Positions 1-10,288 of a DNA stretch of 58,700 bases are shown piece by piece (position 1 is the first letter of the stretch; every line of letters starts with the position of its first letter). The DNA is from an uncultured Bacteroidota bacterium. GTDB taxonomy: Bacteria > Bacteroidota > Bacteroidia > Bacteroidales > WCHB1-69. The stretch lies in assembly GCA_902774175.1 (NCBI GenBank), contig CACYHG010000005.1:1-58700 (forward strand). The letters are read 5' to 3'. The notes under the pieces were generated by a model. It made no database searches and was not told the DNA's origin. It was given only the letters and a program-made list of their open reading frames with translations. Position numbers and translations under genes: made by a program.

Positions 1-79
1 CGGGATGTCTGCTGCTTATCTCCATCCTGTTCAAAGAACTCTCCCAAAACACGGGGCTGCGCCCCTCCGTTTCGGGATT

Positions 80-107
80 GCAAAAGTACTACCTTTTGCA
101 ATACAAA
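80..107 (-). promoter_or_regulatory. Bacteroidota-type promoter firing out of the window's left edge
   Basis: On the minus strand there is a TACTTTTGC box (80-88) with TTTG 15 nt upstream (104-107). This matches the -7/-33 pattern of the Bacteroidota primary sigma factor. Transcription would start near position 70 and run leftwards out of the window, so the gene served is not visible. The surrounding stretch 1-369 shows no convincing gene: its short reading frames have no recognisable features. Confidence 0.6.
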
Positions 108-281
108 AAACACTTTTATGAAAATATTTTTTGCATAAAGTTAACATCATGCGGTACAGCCTGTTGCATCTGATTTCAGGGCCGCACCGGGGCATTTTCA
201 GGCGGCATAGGCACCGCGGAGGGCAAAAATCCAAGGGATGTTTGGAAGGTTTTTCGGCCTCCGGACGCATTTTCCTACATG

Positions 282-309
282 AAGACGGGCTCCCTCCGGC
301 GCCCGTCTT
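282..309. terminator. GC-rich hairpin beyond the left giant gene
   Basis: AAGACGGGC (282-290) and GCCCGTCTT (301-309) form a 9-bp perfect stem around a 10-nt loop. It lies about 60 nt beyond the stop of the minus-strand giant gene. T-rich sequence follows only on the plus side, so it may end transcription in either direction or merely protect a 3' end. Confidence 0.45.
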
Positions 310-320
310 TACAATTATTT

Positions 321-370
321 ATAATTATAATGTAGGGACGCGGCGCGCCGCGTCCCTACATTATAATTAT
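321..370. repeat. Perfect 50-bp palindrome abutting a stop codon
   Basis: All 25 bases of the left half are the reverse complement of the right half. An AT arm (ATAATTATAA) encloses GTAGGGACGC and a central GGCGCGCC. The last base of the palindrome is the last base of the giant gene's stop codon (TAA on the minus strand, 370-372). The core arm GTAGGGACGC recurs in degraded form at 49436-49462, which suggests a dispersed REP-like or MITE-like element; a terminator role is also possible. Inferred from sequence symmetry only. Confidence 0.8.
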
Positions 371-3300
371 TACCGCACAATGTTCATCTTCCTGACAACA
401 CGTTCGCCGCAGTATTCCACGCTATAGTAATACACACCGGACGCAAAGTCGGAAACATTCACGCGGATGTCACCCGAACCGGCCTCAGTCTGCATCTCTT
501 CACGATACAGAACCTGACCGTTCAGACCCATTATGCGTAATGTCAGCACGCCTGCCTCTGGGAGTTCGTAAGGTATACGTGTCACATCGGACGCAGGATT
601 CGGCACGTTCTGACCAACCGTCCAACGGTCGGCAACAGCGTCTCCAATGCCCACTCCGCCCTCGACACAGGCTTCCACCGAAGCCGTATCATTGCCGCGG
701 TCAAAATCACCGTCCAAGGAAACCATATAAACTGTCACCCTGTAGGTCTCACGTGCACCGTTCACACTCAAACGGGGCACACGATACTGCTGCCTGAAAG
801 TATAGTTGCGGTTCTCGCCCGCATACATCGGTGCGATCTTCTCCGTCAGTGTCATGCAGGCCTTGCCAGCACTGTCAATCACCGCCGTCAGCACCACGCT
901 GTCCGTACCGATGATACGCACCGTGTCGTTGTCACCGTCCGCGTCGCAAGGCAGCAGCGCGGCCACATCCAGCAGGTAATACGGCTGGTCGGCCGTCGTC
1001 ATCGGCACGATAATGCCTTTGCCGAACCGGTGGTACAGAGTGTCGCCCGGCTTCAGCACCTGGCTGATGCGCTCAACCACCGTATCCTCGCGGTTCACCA
1101 CCACACGGACGTCAAACGGCGTGACAATGTCAAGATTACCCGTATTCTTCATCGTGAAGCCAACATACACCGTGTCGCCAGGCTCCGTATAGCCGATAGC
1201 GTCATGGGAGACCACCGCCAGATCCGGGTTCAGGTTCAGGCTGAACTTCGCCGTGTCGTTGGCCGCGTTGCTGTCAACCGAGTTCACATAGACCTTCACG
1301 TCAAACTGTCCGCCGCCCACGTAATCAATCGGAGCAAGCGTCAAAGTGTCAGTCTCACGGTTCTCCAGACGTCCGGTCAGAGCCTTTTTATACACAAAAT
1401 TGGAAGCGCCGCTCATCTCCACTGTCACGGAGTCGCCTGCCTTGAACGGAACCTCCTGGCCGGTCAGGTTCTCCAGATATACGGTAAGGCTTCTGCCAGT
1501 CAGGTTGCAGGCAACGAAGTCCGAAACCTTGGGAGTATCAACCAGCACCCGCATATCCTGTTGTGCAACAATTCTGACACGATCCACCGTCTGGTCGCCG
1601 CCACCATAGCTATACGCCGTGAAGGCGATGATGATGCAGTTGCCTTTCTGGTAATTTGACAGGTCTATCCTGTATTCCTTCCATGTCGGCTGCGCACACT
1701 TGGCGTCATAGCGGTAGAGTGTCTGCAGCGTCCTGAAGGTGGCGCCGCCGTCCTGGGAGATGCGGACATCCATCTGATCCCGCTGATACGGGTTCCTGTT
1801 GTCATGCGCATACCAAAAATAGAGACGCGGATTATAGGTGCCCTGCAAGCTCACAGATGTGAACAGCGCCTGGCTGATGGATCCGCGGGCCTCCGACGAG
1901 CGGAACAGCAGGCTGCCCGTGCCGTACACCGGAGCAATCACCGGATTGCTGTTCACCACCTCCCACGAGATGTCACCGTAGGCCTGGTTGGTCGCAACAC
2001 CAGCGAAAGTGCCTGTAAAGTCGTTGTCATACGGCAGCACCGTCTTATCAACGTAGTAGTCCAGGTTCAGCGTGTCATCGCTGGAATTCTGATCCTTCGC
2101 CCACTCAAGCCATGCCGTCAGCCTGTACAGGCCGGGATAGGTGATGTCCATGGCCGGCTCCAGTTCGAAAGTGTCTCGCTTCATGATGCCTATGCCGCCA
2201 TTATTCAGTATGATCTTCTTCACAAAGTTCACCGAGTCGCTCTCGCATTTCAGGCAGAGTGTCACCGGTATTGCAGTGAAGTCCGCATTATAGGTGCCCA
2301 TGTTGTAGATGCCAAGTTTCACAGGTGTCCTGTCCGGAAAACATTGGATACCGCCCACCGTTGGTTCCACAAAAACCTCGGCCTGCAAATCGTAGCCCTC
2401 GAACAGCGGTATGCTGTAGGCGCCCATGATGGTCAGGCTGGTGCGCTCACCGTTGTTTATATCCCGCATCACCCGGGAATGGCGGTTACACTTCAACCGG
2501 TCATCAAACTGGCCTATGCTCAAATCTTCAGGCAGATTGTGGAAGTCCGGCTTAATCTCCAACGAGTGGGCCTCCATGTTGTAGGCAGTTTTCCAGGTGG
2601 CAAATGTCTGCGCCGATCCGCAATAGAATGCAGTCTTCTTTGAACTGGATGTGTAATAATCATTGTAATCCATAATTATTGGATAAGTGGTCAGCGTAGC
2701 GGCGGCAGAGCAATAGATCAGATAGTTGTTGGTTGAACCGCCCTCCGTCATCAGGATATTGTTGATAAACTCCAATTTGTAACCGTTAGAAGTAGTCCCG
2801 AGATAAAGGGCATAGTTTGTCGGCCCATTGCAGTACACCGAATTGTTGGCGACCAACGCATTGCAGTAATAGATGTAGAATCCATAGGCATACGTCTGAC
2901 CGCGAACCACCATCTCGTTATTGTCCACCACTGCAGGCAGGATGTCCGAACCGAAATAGGAGGTATTGTTAAGGTAGTGCAGCTGCAATCCGCTGTACGA
3001 ATAGTTCACGCTTTGCCGTATATGGTTGCCACTGATGCTGTCCACCAAGTTGTAGTAGAAGTAGGCTCCATAGTGGTAGCTTGCACTTGAACGCGCCACA
3101 ACCGTGTTGTGGGAGAAACTCTCCACATGGGAATAATGGTAGGAATAGACAGCATAGTAATACTGGTCGTAAATATAGTTGCTGTCAATCCGCACAGAGG
3201 CCCGGTTCATCGCCGACGTCTTGCAGTTGTTTGCATTGCCGCCCGCATAGTACAGGTAGAAGCCGTAATATCCGCCGCGCACCTCGTTGCCCATAAAACG

Positions 3301-6300
3301 CACATTCTTCAAATAGTTGGTGGCATTTGCAGCAGTGTTGCAGGAATAATCCACAACCATGGAGTTGTTGGAAGTGGCGGCAGCGTAGGCATACAGGTTG
3401 CAATGGCGGAACATCACATCATCAATGTATCCGGATAATGACACGGCCACAAGGTTATTGGAACCGGTGGTGTTACCGATGGTCACATCCTCAAACCGGA
3501 CAAATCTGGAACCTTTCAATGCTAAAGATGGGGACTTTTCCGCCCCAATCACAACCGCTTCGCGGTTTCGGATGACGGAAGTGAAGGTTATCGTATTTGT
3601 GGCACTGGCACCCGCAATATTCCCCATCTCTATCGCAGGATAACTTCCGGATTCCAGTTCTATCACCACCGGAGCGGAGATACCGCAATAATTAAGCAGG
3701 GAAACCACCTGGCCCAAATCGGCAAAATCGGCTTTGGCACTTGGACCGACCACATATTTCCCCGCCAAGGCCTTGCTACAGACGAGCAGATTCCTGCGGA
3801 TGGTGTCGGTGTTGGTGTTGTTGTCCGGCCTTCCGTTCGGATTCTCGCTCCAAACCACAATGGTGGTGCTGCTCCGGTTGCTCCCGGCAATGAAACTGCC
3901 GATTGACACCTCACGAGTCTCCTGGGAGGCGAATTTCATATTGGCAAGGCTAACGGGCGTCTGCGCGACACCGTCCACTGTCCAGCGGATGGTCAGGGTG
4001 CTGATGGTGTCTTTGCCGACATTCTTCAAACTTACCTTTACAGGCACGGGGTCGCCGGCTGACACTGATTCGAACGAAGGCTCCACAAAACCCATCATGG
4101 CAGCATCCACGTTAAAGGTCTCCGAATAGCAGCCCTTATAAGTGGGGGTGCTGCGCTGCATGCCAAGGATGTCAGTGTACACCGAATCCGCAGGCGGACA
4201 TAGCATCCCTGCCCACGAAGTGGGTTTTGCGATGGAGTCGGCATAAAGAATCCTCGGATCACGCTCCGTGGAATTGGCATCGCGGTTGTTTCCCAGCATG
4301 TTGCTGAATCCGGACACTGTTTTGAAGGTGGCACCATTATAACTGAACTGGCCGTTACCTATCCAATAGTTGTTGTAGTCCCATACATCCATATATGTGT
4401 TCTGGTTGGTCATGTTGGTATGGAAAATATTGGTGCAGTTGCCATAGTTCACAAAATTGTTGTTCATGCACTTGAAATGTCCGGGATTATATGTCCATAT
4501 GCTCATCATGTAAGTCCTGCTGGCGCCTTGGGGGACAATCAGGGTATTGTTGGCGATAATCAGATAGCCGCCGCTGTTCCAGAATGTGAAATTATACCCT
4601 GAATTGGATCCGGTGAAGATGAACTCGTTGTTGGTGATCAGCAACGGATAGTTGATGTTCCAGGAGGTATAGCCCATGGAATAGTTGTTGCTCATATACA
4701 GGCTGTAAAAATAATTCCCATGCACCCGGTTATTGCTGATGGTGGTGGCATGTCTGGCCACGCCATATGTATATTGCGGATAAATCCCAAATTGGCAGAC
4801 TGACTCATTTGCCTCCTTGTGGATAAAGTTATTGTTGATGGAACGTATGTCATAATAATAGGTGTAAATGGCATGATGGTACGGACTCAAGATGCGGTTG
4901 CTGTCAATCCGCACATCGTACGAACTGGCGGAACTGTTCCCGTACAGATAGATTCCGCCATTGCCTGTGATGGTGTTCTGTGCAATCACCAGCACCGTGT
5001 CAGGATCGGAAGGCTTGTCGGAATAAACGGCCACATCCGCCACCTTCTGGCTGTTCAGACGCGCTGTGTTCAGATGACACCCACGAATGGTCAGATGCTT
5101 GTTGCCGCCAACCAATTGGATGGCTGTGGAGTTGGAACCGCCGGAAAAACCGCTGACGGTCACATGTGAAACCGTGAAGTTGTGCGTATAACCCAGAACC
5201 ATTGCCGGAGCCTCGGCCGCCGCCTCAATCACCACATCGCTGCTGTCGCCAGAAAGTGAAGTGACGGTGATGGGGGTTTTGTCAGACATGCCAATGATTG
5301 TGGAGAAATACATATTGACCCTGTAGGTTCCGTTTTCCACCTTCAATGTCACCGGTCCGGACACACCGCATTTCTCAATGATCCTTACGGCACGTTCAAA
5401 AGGCATGTCCGCACTTTTGCTGTTGCCCACCACGTAGGTTCCGTTCAACTGCATGACACAACCCTGTGCCTCTATTGAGATTGTGTTGTCTCCAGGAAAG
5501 TCGTCCTTCTTCCCGTTCGGATCGGAAGCATAGGCTGTAATCACATACGTGCTGTCAAACACCTGCAGGCTCCCCAATTTGACGGCAATGCTCTGATTCT
5601 GGTAGAGGGATCCCGTCCATTTCACAGCAGTTTGGGAAACCCCGTTCACATCCCAACCGATGACACAGGAGGTGAGCGCACTGTCCCCCCTGTTATACAG
5701 GACCACCTTCACATCGGTGCTGGTGCCATACGAAAGCACGGTTGAGGACGGTTCCAAAAAAGTCACCAGCCTGGCATCATTGACCAACGGTGTGACCTCA
5801 TAGGCTCCGCGAGTCACATCCTTGGAGGGACGGACTGAATCCAACAGGTCACGGTAACCATACTTCTGGTAATAGAGATTGGTCACCGGAGCGGCGGTTA
5901 TGCCCTTATTGCTGCAAACCTGCCTTGATGCGGCCAGGTCAATATAGTCAGGCATCACACTTGTTGCCGTCTTGTCATAGTTCTGCACTTGGGCCAAAGT
6001 GGTTCTGGCGCCGCCCATATAGGCAAGGTTGTTGCCCTTCTCACGGTAAATGTTGTTGCCGGACATCTGGAAATAGCCGATTGTACCGCCACAATATAAA
6101 GGATACCCGGTTGTGCCTCCTACCATATACACATTATTGTTCCGTAACTGGCAATAGTATGGGTTGGCAGCCCATGAATATATGCCGTAGCCATAATTTC
6201 CGGTGGATGTCGCATAGGCTGAATTATGCATGATCTGCGTGTTTCCGGTATAATTTGCATAAATTGGATAGGTGTAGTTTGAGGAGGCATGGTGCACACG

Positions 6301-9300
6301 CGCGTCATTGTTCAGGATATAGGTGGTGTCCGTAGTGCTCTGCGCATATGTGCTGTAATTGGAATAAGAGATGTAGACACCCGCCACACTGCCCGTATAA
6401 TTGGGATAGGCTGCATTGACAAAGTTGTTGGTGACATACTTCTGGTTGCAATAATAAGAATAGATGCCATAAAACGCCGTATTGTTGTTCTGCATCCTGT
6501 CCGTAATGACATTATGGGAAACACTTTCACAATCGGCATAGCACAAATAGATGCTATAATAATATACATTGGAGACGGTGTTGCTGTCCACACGGTTGTA
6601 ACGCCCGTGCTGGGCTGCCGGACTGCCAGTCCCGCCGTAAAAATAGATGCCGTAATAACCTCCGTCAATCCGGTTCCCGACCAGAAGCACACTATCTCGG
6701 ATGGAGCCGTCATTATTTGCGTAGATGCCATACTGCCCGCTTGTGTTTTTCGGGTTCAATGATATGTTGCAGCACTTGACCTGCACATCTTTGGAAGCCC
6801 CCATGATCCGAATCGCATAGGTATAATTCAAGGCGTCCACCGTCACATGGGTGATACGGACATGGGAGGAGTTCGAAATTGTGATGACAGGCGATGCACC
6901 CGTGAACACCACATCAGAGGCGTTTCCGCTAACGGAAGTGAAGGTCAGTGTATTTTTGCTGTTAACACCCGCTATCTGATTCAGCGTCAATGGACCGTAA
7001 GTACCCTTTTCCAACTTGAAGGTCAGCGGTCCGCCCACACCACAGATGGATATGACGCCCATAGCCTCCTCAATTGTGGCGAAATCTTTGCCCGCCCCGA
7101 TAGTGTAAACACCTGCCATCGGACCGGCACATCCGTAGACGACAGTCCGTACAGTATCATTCCCACGATAGTCATCCGACCGCATGCCGTTGGGCATCTC
7201 AGTCCAGACCACAAGAATATTGTTTTCAGGAGCGGGAAGGAAATTCCCTATGTTCAGCAGCGTATCCTGATAAGGCGCCAGACTGCCCTTCCAGTCATAC
7301 GGGGTCTGCAACTTTCCGTTGACAGTCCAGTTCACCCTGACGGAAGTCAGGCTTGTCTTGGAACTGTTATTCATTATCCGCACCTTGACCGGAGCGGACT
7401 GGTTGATAGTGACGGAACCTGCAGGTGCCTCAAAGCTGAGCGGGAGCACATCAAAATCGTAAGACTGCGAAGTGTAGCAGCCTATCGCGGTGGAACCGTA
7501 ACGGACCGAATCCAAAATATCCCTGACGATGCGTCCGACCGGACAGATGAGGCTTGTGTAATTGGCACATTTGCCGCTGACTGTATAATCATAGAACAAT
7601 GGATTGACATTCACCGCATGCTGGTCCTGCACCTGTTGTGACCAGACATTAACATCAGTAATGCCGACACCAAAATATCCGACATAGGTGTTACCGTAGC
7701 AGTTGTTGTAATCCATCAGGATTTCCGAACCTATCAGCGTTTTGCCGGTGAAATAGACCGGGTATCCGCTGTTGTAGCAGACAAAATTGTTGTTGTAGAA
7801 ATGCATGTCCATGCCCTGCATTGTGTTGGTGCAGTACAGGCCGTATGAAGCGGCGCTGCCATACATGATGACCGTGTTGTGGTAGAATTCGGCCTGCGAA
7901 TAACGGGCGTCAATGCCATAGCAGGCCGCTGTGACATTATAGATGATTTCGTTGTTTGCAATCACCGCCGCACGGCTGCTGTCCTCATTGAAGTAGGAGG
8001 CGTATATGCCCTGACCCTGGGAAACCGGCGACATGGTGATAATCCGGTTCCCTGACACCGACTCCGCATTACAGTTGGTCATGTCCAACCCGAACAACAT
8101 GACGGCATTCTTGGAACGGGAATATATCCTGTTATTATCCACGTAGTCGAAATCCGTATAATATAATAATGTACCATAATATGGCTCCACCAGTGTGTTG
8201 TTACAGAAAGTGATGTTGGTCATCTTCTGCGTAGCACTCACCCCCTTCGTATACAAGCCGTAATAAGCACCCCTGATATAATTATCCAGAATGCGAATCT
8301 TGTCCGGCGTGCAATCCGGGATGGCAATGCCGGCATAAGTGGTGGAGGTCTCGGTGTCCAACAAAATGCGGCAATGGCTGATTTCAATGTTTTCGTTGTC
8401 CTCCTCAAACAAAATACCGGTACCCGTACCTTCAAAAGTGAGGTTTGTCAGCACGATGTTCCGGCTGTTCTTAAAATACGCCTTTGTTCCTGGAGCAGAA
8501 GTGCCGGTGATGACCACATCATTCGCATTCCCGGTAGCGGAGGTGACAGTCAGTTTGTGTCCGCTCAAAGGATACCACAAATCACTAAAGTCCAATACTT
8601 CAGGATAAATTCCGCCTGTCACGCTGATGTTCACATCACCATTTACACCGCAAACACGGATCAGTTCCATCACATCACCAATACTGGTATATTTCTCGTT
8701 CGGGCCGACAGTATAGATACCACTGATATAGGAAGAACATGCATAAACATTCTTACTGGCCGCAGTATCGCCTGTATTGTTTACAGGATCATTGTTGGGC
8801 AGGCTCACGGTTGCCTCAATGGTATCCACACTGTTGACAGGAACATAGGTACCCAAATATACAATGCCGCTGAATCCTTCCGGCAGGTTCCCGGTCCACT
8901 TCATCGGGGTTTGGTCCACACCGTTGACACGCCAACGTATAAGTGCTGATGTCAGATTGCTCAAGCCACGGTTCTGAATCGTCACACAAACTTTGTTCGC
9001 CTGTCCTGTCAAAGCCCCCACAAAGGGGGAGTCAATGGAGAGCAGGGCGACACAGTTGCTGTCCAACCCCCACTCCCTTCCTATGGTATAGCCGGAAGAG
9101 GCAATATTGTTATTGCCGACCGTATCCGCTGCATAAACCGTATACGCCACCTGCGTGCCGACCTTTTGCGGAGGAATCACCGCCATCCACATGCTGTCAC
9201 CCTCATACGACGTCATCAGGATGGAATCACGTACAACAGAACCGTTCAATGCGGTGTAAGTAAGCCGGAGCACCGGATTATTCAACGGACATATCGTCCT

Positions 9301-10011
9301 TTTGGCAGCCTTCGCATATATGGTGTATGGGCCAGGGCCGAACACAAGTCCGTTGGTCAGAGGTTGCACAAACTGCACTACTGGAGGATTGATCTGCATG
9401 GTGGAGACAATCAGCTCAAAATTGTCAATGAACCAACCCCAGGCAAAATTGGTGCCCACCGTGGAACCCTTTCTGATAATGAATCTGAACTGCACCTCAG
9501 CATAGGCGACATCCTGACTGATGTCGAACAACTCCACTTTCCACCATGAATTGTCCGGTTCCGCCATCAAATCAGCCTTCTGCCATTCCAGATAGCTTTC
9601 GTGACTGAAACGCCCCTGCCTGCGGAACGCGGTGCTCGCCCCCCTGTAATCCGCTATAGATACAGCTTTCCATTTGGAGCCCACATAGTTTTCCCTGTAC
9701 TCCACCGCCACATAGTCCAAATCGGATACTTTGCAGATGTGTGAAAAACGCAAGTATGCATATGAATATTTGCTCAAATCATACACAGGAGATATCAGTT
9801 CAATGCTGTCACCTTCCGCATTTGGCACAAATCCCCATGCAGCTTTTCCACTGACATTCAACACAGTGTCCAACAACCATGAATTTTGCGGACTGCGTGT
9901 AAAACTACAATTTGTTGAATTGAAGGTTTCCGTAAATGTAACCCTGTTTTGGGAATAACCGGACGGAACTGTCACCAATACCGCCATCACAAAAAATAGG
10001 AACTTCTTCAT
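370..10011 (-). CDS. Giant T9SS-secreted surface protein with four CARDB/beta-helix modules
   Basis: A 3213-residue secreted protein of unknown ligand. A signal peptide (about residues 1-20, ending GYSQ) is followed by a jelly-roll or MAM-like domain (about 22-205). Four modules then each combine an Ig-like CARDB-type domain (signature VNGV.QTP..W.G.L) with a Tyr/Asn-rich parallel beta-helix (PbH1-like runs such as DSN.I...YYGIY). Each helix opens with a C.....G.Y..G header and a downstream CG[VI]; the first cysteines are at about residues 425, 961, 1518 and 2078. A second jelly-roll domain (about 2660-2860) and further CARDB-like stretches precede a type A T9SS sorting domain (about 3130-3213: VPNPASD, GVYYYSV, ends KMNIVR). 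The sorting domain predicts export by the T9SS and surface anchoring via the porU/porV products encoded in this window. The 8.2-kb gene at the right end is a paralogue. Adhesin or glycan binding is only a guess. Confidence 0.9.
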   Translation of the reverse strand: MKKFLFFVMAVLVTVPSGYSQNRVTFTETFNSTNCSFTRSPQNSWLLDTVLNVSGKAAWGFVPNAEGDSIELISPVYDLSKYSYAYLRFSHICKVSDLDYVAVEYRENYVGSKWKAVSIADYRGASTAFRRQGRFSHESYLEWQKADLMAEPDNSWWKVELFDISQDVAYAEVQFRFIIRKGSTVGTNFAWGWFIDNFELIVSTMQINPPVVQFVQPLTNGLVFGPGPYTIYAKAAKRTICPLNNPVLRLTYTALNGSVVRDSILMTSYEGDSMWMAVIPPQKVGTQVAYTVYAADTVGNNNIASSGYTIGREWGLDSNCVALLSIDSPFVGALTGQANKVCVTIQNRGLSNLTSALIRWRVNGVDQTPMKWTGNLPEGFSGIVYLGTYVPVNSVDTIEATVSLPNNDPVNNTGDTAASKNVYACSSYISGIYTVGPNEKYTSIGDVMELIRVCGVNGDVNISVTGGIYPEVLDFSDLWYPLSGHKLTVTSATGNANDVVITGTSAPGTKAYFKNSRNIVLTNLTFEGTGTGILFEEDNENIEISHCRILLDTETSTTYAGIAIPDCTPDKIRILDNYIRGAYYGLYTKGVSATQKMTNITFCNNTLVEPYYGTLLYYTDFDYVDNNRIYSRSKNAVMLFGLDMTNCNAESVSGNRIITMSPVSQGQGIYASYFNEDSSRAAVIANNEIIYNVTAACYGIDARYSQAEFYHNTVIMYGSAASYGLYCTNTMQGMDMHFYNNNFVCYNSGYPVYFTGKTLIGSEILMDYNNCYGNTYVGYFGVGITDVNVWSQQVQDQHAVNVNPLFYDYTVSGKCANYTSLICPVGRIVRDILDSVRYGSTAIGCYTSQSYDFDVLPLSFEAPAGSVTINQSAPVKVRIMNNSSKTSLTSVRVNWTVNGKLQTPYDWKGSLAPYQDTLLNIGNFLPAPENNILVVWTEMPNGMRSDDYRGNDTVRTVVYGCAGPMAGVYTIGAGKDFATIEEAMGVISICGVGGPLTFKLEKGTYGPLTLNQIAGVNSKNTLTFTSVSGNASDVVFTGASPVITISNSSHVRITHVTVDALNYTYAIRIMGASKDVQVKCCNISLNPKNTSGQYGIYANNDGSIRDSVLLVGNRIDGGYYGIYFYGGTGSPAAQHGRYNRVDSNTVSNVYYYSIYLCYADCESVSHNVITDRMQNNNTAFYGIYSYYCNQKYVTNNFVNAAYPNYTGSVAGVYISYSNYSTYAQSTTDTTYILNNDARVHHASSNYTYPIYANYTGNTQIMHNSAYATSTGNYGYGIYSWAANPYYCQLRNNNVYMVGGTTGYPLYCGGTIGYFQMSGNNIYREKGNNLAYMGGARTTLAQVQNYDKTATSVMPDYIDLAASRQVCSNKGITAAPVTNLYYQKYGYRDLLDSVRPSKDVTRGAYEVTPLVNDARLVTFLEPSSTVLSYGTSTDVKVVLYNRGDSALTSCVIGWDVNGVSQTAVKWTGSLYQNQSIAVKLGSLQVFDSTYVITAYASDPNGKKDDFPGDNTISIEAQGCVMQLNGTYVVGNSKSADMPFERAVRIIEKCGVSGPVTLKVENGTYRVNMYFSTIIGMSDKTPITVTSLSGDSSDVVIEAAAEAPAMVLGYTHNFTVSHVTVSGFSGGSNSTAIQLVGGNKHLTIRGCHLNTARLNSQKVADVAVYSDKPSDPDTVLVIAQNTITGNGGIYLYGNSSASSYDVRIDSNRILSPYHHAIYTYYYDIRSINNNFIHKEANESVCQFGIYPQYTYGVARHATTISNNRVHGNYFYSLYMSNNYSMGYTSWNINYPLLITNNEFIFTGSNSGYNFTFWNSGGYLIIANNTLIVPQGASRTYMMSIWTYNPGHFKCMNNNFVNYGNCTNIFHTNMTNQNTYMDVWDYNNYWIGNGQFSYNGATFKTVSGFSNMLGNNRDANSTERDPRILYADSIAKPTSWAGMLCPPADSVYTDILGMQRSTPTYKGCYSETFNVDAAMMGFVEPSFESVSAGDPVPVKVSLKNVGKDTISTLTIRWTVDGVAQTPVSLANMKFASQETREVSIGSFIAGSNRSSTTIVVWSENPNGRPDNNTNTDTIRRNLLVCSKALAGKYVVGPSAKADFADLGQVVSLLNYCGISAPVVIELESGSYPAIEMGNIAGASATNTITFTSVIRNREAVVIGAEKSPSLALKGSRFVRFEDVTIGNTTGSNNLVAVSLSGYIDDVMFRHCNLYAYAAATSNNSMVVDYSCNTAANATNYLKNVRFMGNEVRGGYYGFYLYYAGGNANNCKTSAMNRASVRIDSNYIYDQYYYAVYSYHYSHVESFSHNTVVARSSASYHYGAYFYYNLVDSISGNHIRQSVNYSYSGLQLHYLNNTSYFGSDILPAVVDNNEMVVRGQTYAYGFYIYYCNALVANNSVYCNGPTNYALYLGTTSNGYKLEFINNILMTEGGSTNNYLIYCSAAATLTTYPIIMDYNDYYTSSSKKTAFYCGSAQTFATWKTAYNMEAHSLEIKPDFHNLPEDLSIGQFDDRLKCNRHSRVMRDINNGERTSLTIMGAYSIPLFEGYDLQAEVFVEPTVGGIQCFPDRTPVKLGIYNMGTYNADFTAIPVTLCLKCESDSVNFVKKIILNNGGIGIMKRDTFELEPAMDITYPGLYRLTAWLEWAKDQNSSDDTLNLDYYVDKTVLPYDNDFTGTFAGVATNQAYGDISWEVVNSNPVIAPVYGTGSLLFRSSEARGSISQALFTSVSLQGTYNPRLYFWYAHDNRNPYQRDQMDVRISQDGGATFRTLQTLYRYDAKCAQPTWKEYRIDLSNYQKGNCIIIAFTAYSYGGGDQTVDRVRIVAQQDMRVLVDTPKVSDFVACNLTGRSLTVYLENLTGQEVPFKAGDSVTVEMSGASNFVYKKALTGRLENRETDTLTLAPIDYVGGGQFDVKVYVNSVDSNAANDTAKFSLNLNPDLAVVSHDAIGYTEPGDTVYVGFTMKNTGNLDIVTPFDVRVVVNREDTVVERISQVLKPGDTLYHRFGKGIIVPMTTADQPYYLLDVAALLPCDADGDNDTVRIIGTDSVVLTAVIDSAGKACMTLTEKIAPMYAGENRNYTFRQQYRVPRLSVNGARETYRVTVYMVSLDGDFDRGNDTASVEACVEGGVGIGDAVADRWTVGQNVPNPASDVTRIPYELPEAGVLTLRIMGLNGQVLYREEMQTEAGSGDIRVNVSDFASGVYYYSVEYCGERVVRKMNIVR

Positions 10012-10053
10012 TTTGAATAAATATTAGTTATACAATTATTTCTATTAACAAAT

Positions 10054-10062
10054 GCAAATATA
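10054..10062 (-). promoter_or_regulatory. Promoter of the left giant gene
   Basis: TATATTTGC on the minus strand fits TAnnTTTGC and lies about 43 nt upstream of the start codon. No clear TTTG -33 box is visible at the usual distance. The intergenic region 10012-10288 is divergent and carries a second promoter for the plus-strand gene. Confidence 0.55.
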
Positions 10063-10216
10063 AATAAAAAAATCTTATCTCCCATGGAACAAAAAAAATT
10101 TGTACAATATATTATTTACAAATAACCATTTGTGTATAGAAAATCTAATACATTGTTATATAATTTTATGACACATTTTTTTTTGTGGAGATCAGCCGGC
10201 CTATTCGGATTTTTAT

Positions 10217-10225
10217 TACTTTTGC
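10217..10225 (+). promoter_or_regulatory. Promoter of the GLUG-repeat cargo gene
   Basis: TACTTTTGC on the plus strand matches the Bacteroidota -7 box. Transcription would begin near 10233, giving a leader of about 55 nt before the ATG at 10289. Confidence 0.65.
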
Positions 10226-10288
10226 AGCACAATTAATCCTTAATTACTAACCTTGCCTTTTACGAAGGCACACTAACTTTAAAGCACT

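Noticed and set aside
131..427. A 98-codon frame on the plus strand at the left edge
   Set aside because: It crosses the palindrome and runs into the 3' end of the giant gene, with no homology or start signal.
370..10011. Periodic repeats that might suggest a CRISPR array or satellite
   Set aside because: The periodicity is at protein level (beta-helix turns and about 550-residue modules). The DNA units are diverged and lack identical repeats with unique spacers.
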